NCBI GenBank assembly: GCA_934230115.1
Contig: CAKQEI010000077.1
Location: 1 to 9,696, forward strand
Direction of reading: 5' to 3'
DNA from: an uncultured Prevotella sp.
GTDB taxonomy: Bacteria; Bacteroidota; Bacteroidia; Bacteroidales; Bacteroidaceae
Length of the DNA: 9,696 nucleotides
Position 1 is the stretch's first letter. Each line of letters opens with the position of its first letter. The position numbers were made by a program, and so were the translations under genes. The notes below the pieces were generated by a model. That model was not told where the DNA came from, did no database searches, and saw nothing but the letters and a program-made list of their open reading frames with translations. Positions 7,700 through 9,696 of this stretch are shown in pieces.

Positions 7700-9241
7700 T
7701 TATCTTACAAACTGGATGCTCTTCTTGCCAGTCTCTGTAGTCATCTGCAGAACGTATGTTCCGTGGAGGCTGCTGAGGTTGACGTTAGCGTCGCCGTTTG
7801 CTCTGCCGTTCATTACAAGACGTCCCTGAAGGTCGTAAACAGCGAAGCTCTTCTTGCCCTTGCCAGAGATTGTGAGCTGGTTGCCGTCGAACTTGTAGTC
7901 TACCTTGCCGTTGCTTACGCCGTTGATGCCTGTTGTGACAACCTTGTTGAAGTCAGAGTAAACAGTGCGCTGGCTTGGCTTATAGTTCACGTTGCCCTTG
8001 TCGTCTACCTTGTTGAAGAAGTCGAATGTGTAGTCGATAATCTCCTTCTTGTAGTCGTATGCCTCGTCGTAGATAATGTCCTTCTTGTGTGCATAGTAGA
8101 GCTCAATAGGCTGGCCATAGCCGCAGCCCCACTGCTCTTCGCCTACCTGAACGCCACGCTCATTGAACCAGTAACGATAGCGAGAGTCAGAATACTCGTC
8201 TGCTGTCTCAGCGCCATCACCGTTTAAGTCATACCAGCTGTGGTCTAAAACCTCATAGCTGTTGTTGTCGTCAAGAATCTTGCAGGTGTAGTCGTCATAG
8301 CCTGCTGTTCCAACATAGTCGTAGCGGCAAGTATACTCAGGAGCCTTTTCGCCATACTTTACAGTATAATATCCGTAGAGGATACCGTAGTAGTTGAAGT
8401 CGAACTTAGTAGCTCGGCGTGTGCCCATGCGGTAGCCATCGCTCATGTAGAGATACTGGTCGTCGCAGTCCTGCCACTCAAGATTGTCGAAACGGTAGGT
8501 CTCGCCCAATACGTAGGAGTCGGTAGCCGAGTCGTATTTCTGGTCTTCCTTCTTGATTGAAGAAGCGTGTCCAGTCTTCTCGTCGTATGTAGGAGTGATG
8601 CGCTGGTAAACATACTCGTCAAGCTTCTTGCCGTTCTGCTTGTAGCGGTATTCTGTCATAAGCAGTACGCGTCCCTTTTCGTCGCGCTGAATATCGCGGC
8701 GGAAGCACTGGTCAACCACCTTGTCGGTGTAGTCGCTTGTCAGCTTGTCGTAAGTAGCCTGCTCGCCACTTATCTGGAAGTTCTTCACCACGTCGTCCCA
8801 AGCATACTTGTAGCGTGTGTTCTTCTTCCATTTCTCGCCGTCGGCACTGTACATCAAGAGAGTCTCGATTACTCTGCCCTCCTCATCATATGTGTAGAAG
8901 TATCCCTCGTAGGTCTTCTTCTTGTCCTCTGCCTGTTCGTTCTTATGCACCTTGCTTGCTACGAGTCCCTGCTCGTTGTAGGTGTAGGTGTAAGAGTCTG
9001 CAACCTTGTCGCTCCAATCTGTGTCGTCCTCATTGCGATAGAATATCTCCTCAGTAGCAGGACGCCAAATGTCTGCTGTCTCGCTCTCAGGAGCCAAAAG
9101 CTGCTGCTGAGCCTTTGCTTTCTGGGCTTCTATGCGCTCAAACGACGGATGGAAGTTCTTGAGCTGAGGAAGAGTTGACTGTGCGTTGACTGATTGTAAA
9201 GCACATGCAAGTGCAAAAGCGGTAAGTGTAAATTTTTTCAT
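7700..9241 (-). CDS. Secreted Tyr-rich YD-repeat-like protein with T9SS-type sorting domain (513 aa)
   Basis: Predicted exported protein of unknown function. Layout from the ATG whose first base is at 9241: signal peptide 1-20 (ending SVNA before QSTL); a charged Gln/Ala-rich segment 35-50; a long Tyr/Asp-rich region about 65-430 with irregular YD/RHS-like beta-hairpins (YTYNEQGLV at 86, YTYDEEGRV at 116, RDEKGRV at 186, YWFNERGVQV at 357); and a C-terminal domain about 440-513 (FAVYDLQGRLVMN, LSSLHGTYVLQM) that matches type A sorting signals. One 12-residue loop, DLNGDGAETADE (338-349), has the Ca-binding positions of an EF-hand or dockerin loop (D1, N3, D5, G6, T9, E12), though a single loop is not proof of calcium binding. 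The frame runs two codons further upstream to a TTG at 9247, but the MKK start gives a standard signal peptide. It is convergent with the three-gene operon and has its own promoter and terminator. The repeats are too few and degenerate to be an RHS toxin, and no toxin domain is present. Confidence 0.88.
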   Translation of the reverse strand: MKKFTLTAFALACALQSVNAQSTLPQLKNFHPSFERIEAQKAKAQQQLLAPESETADIWRPATEEIFYRNEDDTDWSDKVADSYTYTYNEQGLVASKVHKNEQAEDKKKTYEGYFYTYDEEGRVIETLLMYSADGEKWKKNTRYKYAWDDVVKNFQISGEQATYDKLTSDYTDKVVDQCFRRDIQRDEKGRVLLMTEYRYKQNGKKLDEYVYQRITPTYDEKTGHASSIKKEDQKYDSATDSYVLGETYRFDNLEWQDCDDQYLYMSDGYRMGTRRATKFDFNYYGILYGYYTVKYGEKAPEYTCRYDYVGTAGYDDYTCKILDDNNSYEVLDHSWYDLNGDGAETADEYSDSRYRYWFNERGVQVGEEQWGCGYGQPIELYYAHKKDIIYDEAYDYKKEIIDYTFDFFNKVDDKGNVNYKPSQRTVYSDFNKVVTTGINGVSNGKVDYKFDGNQLTISGKGKKSFAVYDLQGRLVMNGRANGDANVNLSSLHGTYVLQMTTETGKKSIQFVR

Positions 9242-9291
9242 AAGCAAAATTGTTTAATGGTTTTTGTAATTTGTGTATTAGTAACACTTTG

Positions 9292-9322
9292 CAAATGTAT
9301 AAATTTATATTATAATAACCAA
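9292..9322 (-). promoter_or_regulatory. Bacteroidetes-type promoter of the minus-strand gene
   Basis: On the minus strand, TTG (9322-9320) and TACATTTG (9299-9292) are 20 nt apart, matching TTG, N19-21, TAnnTTTG. The predicted start of transcription is near 9285, giving a leader of about 44 nt, similar in length to that of the three-gene operon. Confidence 0.78.
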
Positions 9323-9374
9323 GTAATACAGTCAAAAAAATGATTTTTTAGTGAATATATTTTTATTTTCCAGT

Positions 9375-9390
9375 CAAAATGCCCATTTTG
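9375..9390. promoter_or_regulatory. 16-bp palindrome, possible operator
   Basis: CAAAATG and CATTTTG form a perfect inverted repeat around CC. It lies about 53 nt upstream of the -33 element of the leftward gene and about 190 nt upstream of the rightward -7 box. Symmetry of this size suits a dimeric regulator, but A/T-rich intergenic DNA produces such dyads by chance, so the role is a guess. Confidence 0.3.
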
Positions 9391-9577
9391 CAGGCTTTAT
9401 ATACCTATTTATATATATAGGCGAGTGCTTAGAATTTTGAAAGTATGGTTTTGCTATAATGAGACTGTTGTAGACGAAAGGGGTGCAGATATGTAAAAAA
9501 ATATTTATTTTCACATGTATCAATGTCTTTGCCTAAATAAAATCCTTAAAATTCCACAACATTCCAATATTTATTGC

Positions 9578-9585
9578 TAACTTTG
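9578..9585 (+). promoter_or_regulatory. Probable -7 promoter element of the rightmost gene
   Basis: TAACTTTG matches the Bacteroidetes -7 consensus TAnnTTTG exactly. There is no TTG at the expected distance upstream; the nearest partial match is TTCC around 9552-9555. Transcription would start near 9591-9593, with a leader of about 70 nt before the ATG at 9661. Confidence 0.6.
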
Positions 9586-9605
9586 CAAACTGAAAATTGC
9601 AATTC

Positions 9606-9649
9606 GGATACTTAATAAAGTATTCTACGTAGAAAGAAACAAATTGTTT
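9606..9649 (+). repeat. Cluster of three short palindromes in the leader of the rightmost gene
   Basis: Three dyads lie side by side. A hairpin at 9606-9625 has an 8-bp stem including one G-U pair and an AATA loop (GGATACTT/AAGTATTC). A perfect 12-bp palindrome TTCTACGTAGAA sits at 9623-9634. AAACAA and TTGTTT around a single A sit at 9637-9649. All fall between the predicted transcription start and the ATG, so they could act as an operator or as leader RNA structure. Confidence 0.4.
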
Positions 9650-9660
9650 TAATAAATTTT

Positions 9661-9696
9661 ATGGATTTTATCTTATTAATCACAGTCATCTTGACG
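9661..9696 (+). CDS. 5' end of a gene, cut by the window edge (hydrophobic N-terminus)
   Basis: An ATG at 9661 opens a frame of 12 codons, MDFILLITVILT, that continues past the end of the window. The hydrophobic run suggests a membrane segment or signal anchor at the N-terminus. The -7 box at 9578-9585 and the A/T-rich leader without a Shine-Dalgarno match the pattern of the other genes. The product cannot be identified from 12 residues. Confidence 0.5.
   Translation, partial: MDFILLITVILT

Larger units (their letters stand above)
9242..9660. other. AT-rich intergenic region between divergent genes
   Basis: This 419-nt stretch has no convincing gene in any frame. It holds the leftward promoter (9292-9322), a perfect 7-bp inverted repeat with 2-nt centre at 9375-9390 (CAAAATG, CC, CATTTTG), an imperfect dyad at 9404-9421 (CCTAT and ATAGG arms around an A/T centre), and a rightward -7 box at 9578-9585. 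I see no tRNA, small RNA or repeat array in it. Confidence 0.6.

Noticed and set aside
8567..9178. 203-codon open frame on the plus strand opposite the YD-like gene
   Set aside because: The Val/Leu-rich product could be mistaken for a membrane protein, but this composition is the reverse complement of a Tyr/Asp/Lys-rich coding sequence. No start context supports it.
7700..9241. Possible RHS/polymorphic toxin because of YD-like motifs
   Set aside because: The protein is too short, lacks the RHS core PxxxxDPxG-type motif and a variable toxin tip, ends in a sorting-type domain, and no immunity gene lies downstream.
9437..9460. TTGAAA and TATAAT resembling a sigma-70 promoter
   Set aside because: The spacing is only 12 bp, and the primary sigma factor of Bacteroidetes does not use the -35/-10 consensus of E. 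coli.

Overview
The window looks like a chromosomal segment from a Bacteroidales bacterium, most likely Prevotella/Segatella or a close relative. Three things point there. The promoters fit the Bacteroidetes form (TTG, 19-21 nt, TAnnTTTG). Start codons have A/T-rich leaders without Shine-Dalgarno sequences. All four complete genes encode exported, multidomain beta-rich proteins ending in a type A C-terminal sorting domain, the signal used by the type IX secretion system (T9SS).

Layout, left to right. (1) 52-288, minus strand: an inactive 3' fragment of a tyrosine recombinase gene, the scar of a lost mobile element. (2) 331-376: a strong, nearly symmetrical intrinsic terminator with no gene left to serve. 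(3) 472-7644, plus strand: a promoter followed by three closely spaced genes (550-3828, 3866-5746, 5766-7547; gaps of 37 and 19 nt) and one terminator, so probably one operon. Gene 1 is a 1092-residue adhesin-like surface protein. Genes 2 and 3 are diverged paralogs, each with a beta-sandwich module, a CARDB-like module, an Omp28-type thioredoxin-like domain and a sorting domain. (4) 7658-7690: a second terminator facing the opposite way. (5) 7700-9241, minus strand: a convergent gene for a Tyr-rich secreted protein with YD-like repeats and one EF-hand-like loop, with its own promoter at 9292-9322. (6) 9242-9660: an AT-rich region between divergent genes, with several small palindromes and a promoter for (7) a gene that starts at 9661 and runs off the right edge.

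Functionally this is a cell-surface cargo locus. The most notable point is the contrast between the two Omp28-like paralogs. Gene 3 keeps a thioredoxin-type CGYC motif (C301, C304). Gene 2 has SEDS at exactly the same place (S330, S333) while keeping the flanking motif and the presumed cis-proline, so it looks like a deliberately redox-dead sister protein. All four main genes were assigned downstream ATG starts that place a signal peptide at the N-terminus; longer frames opening at TTG codons were rejected, and for gene 1 the TTG lies inside the promoter -7 box.

No tRNA, rRNA, CRISPR array or complete insertion sequence was seen.
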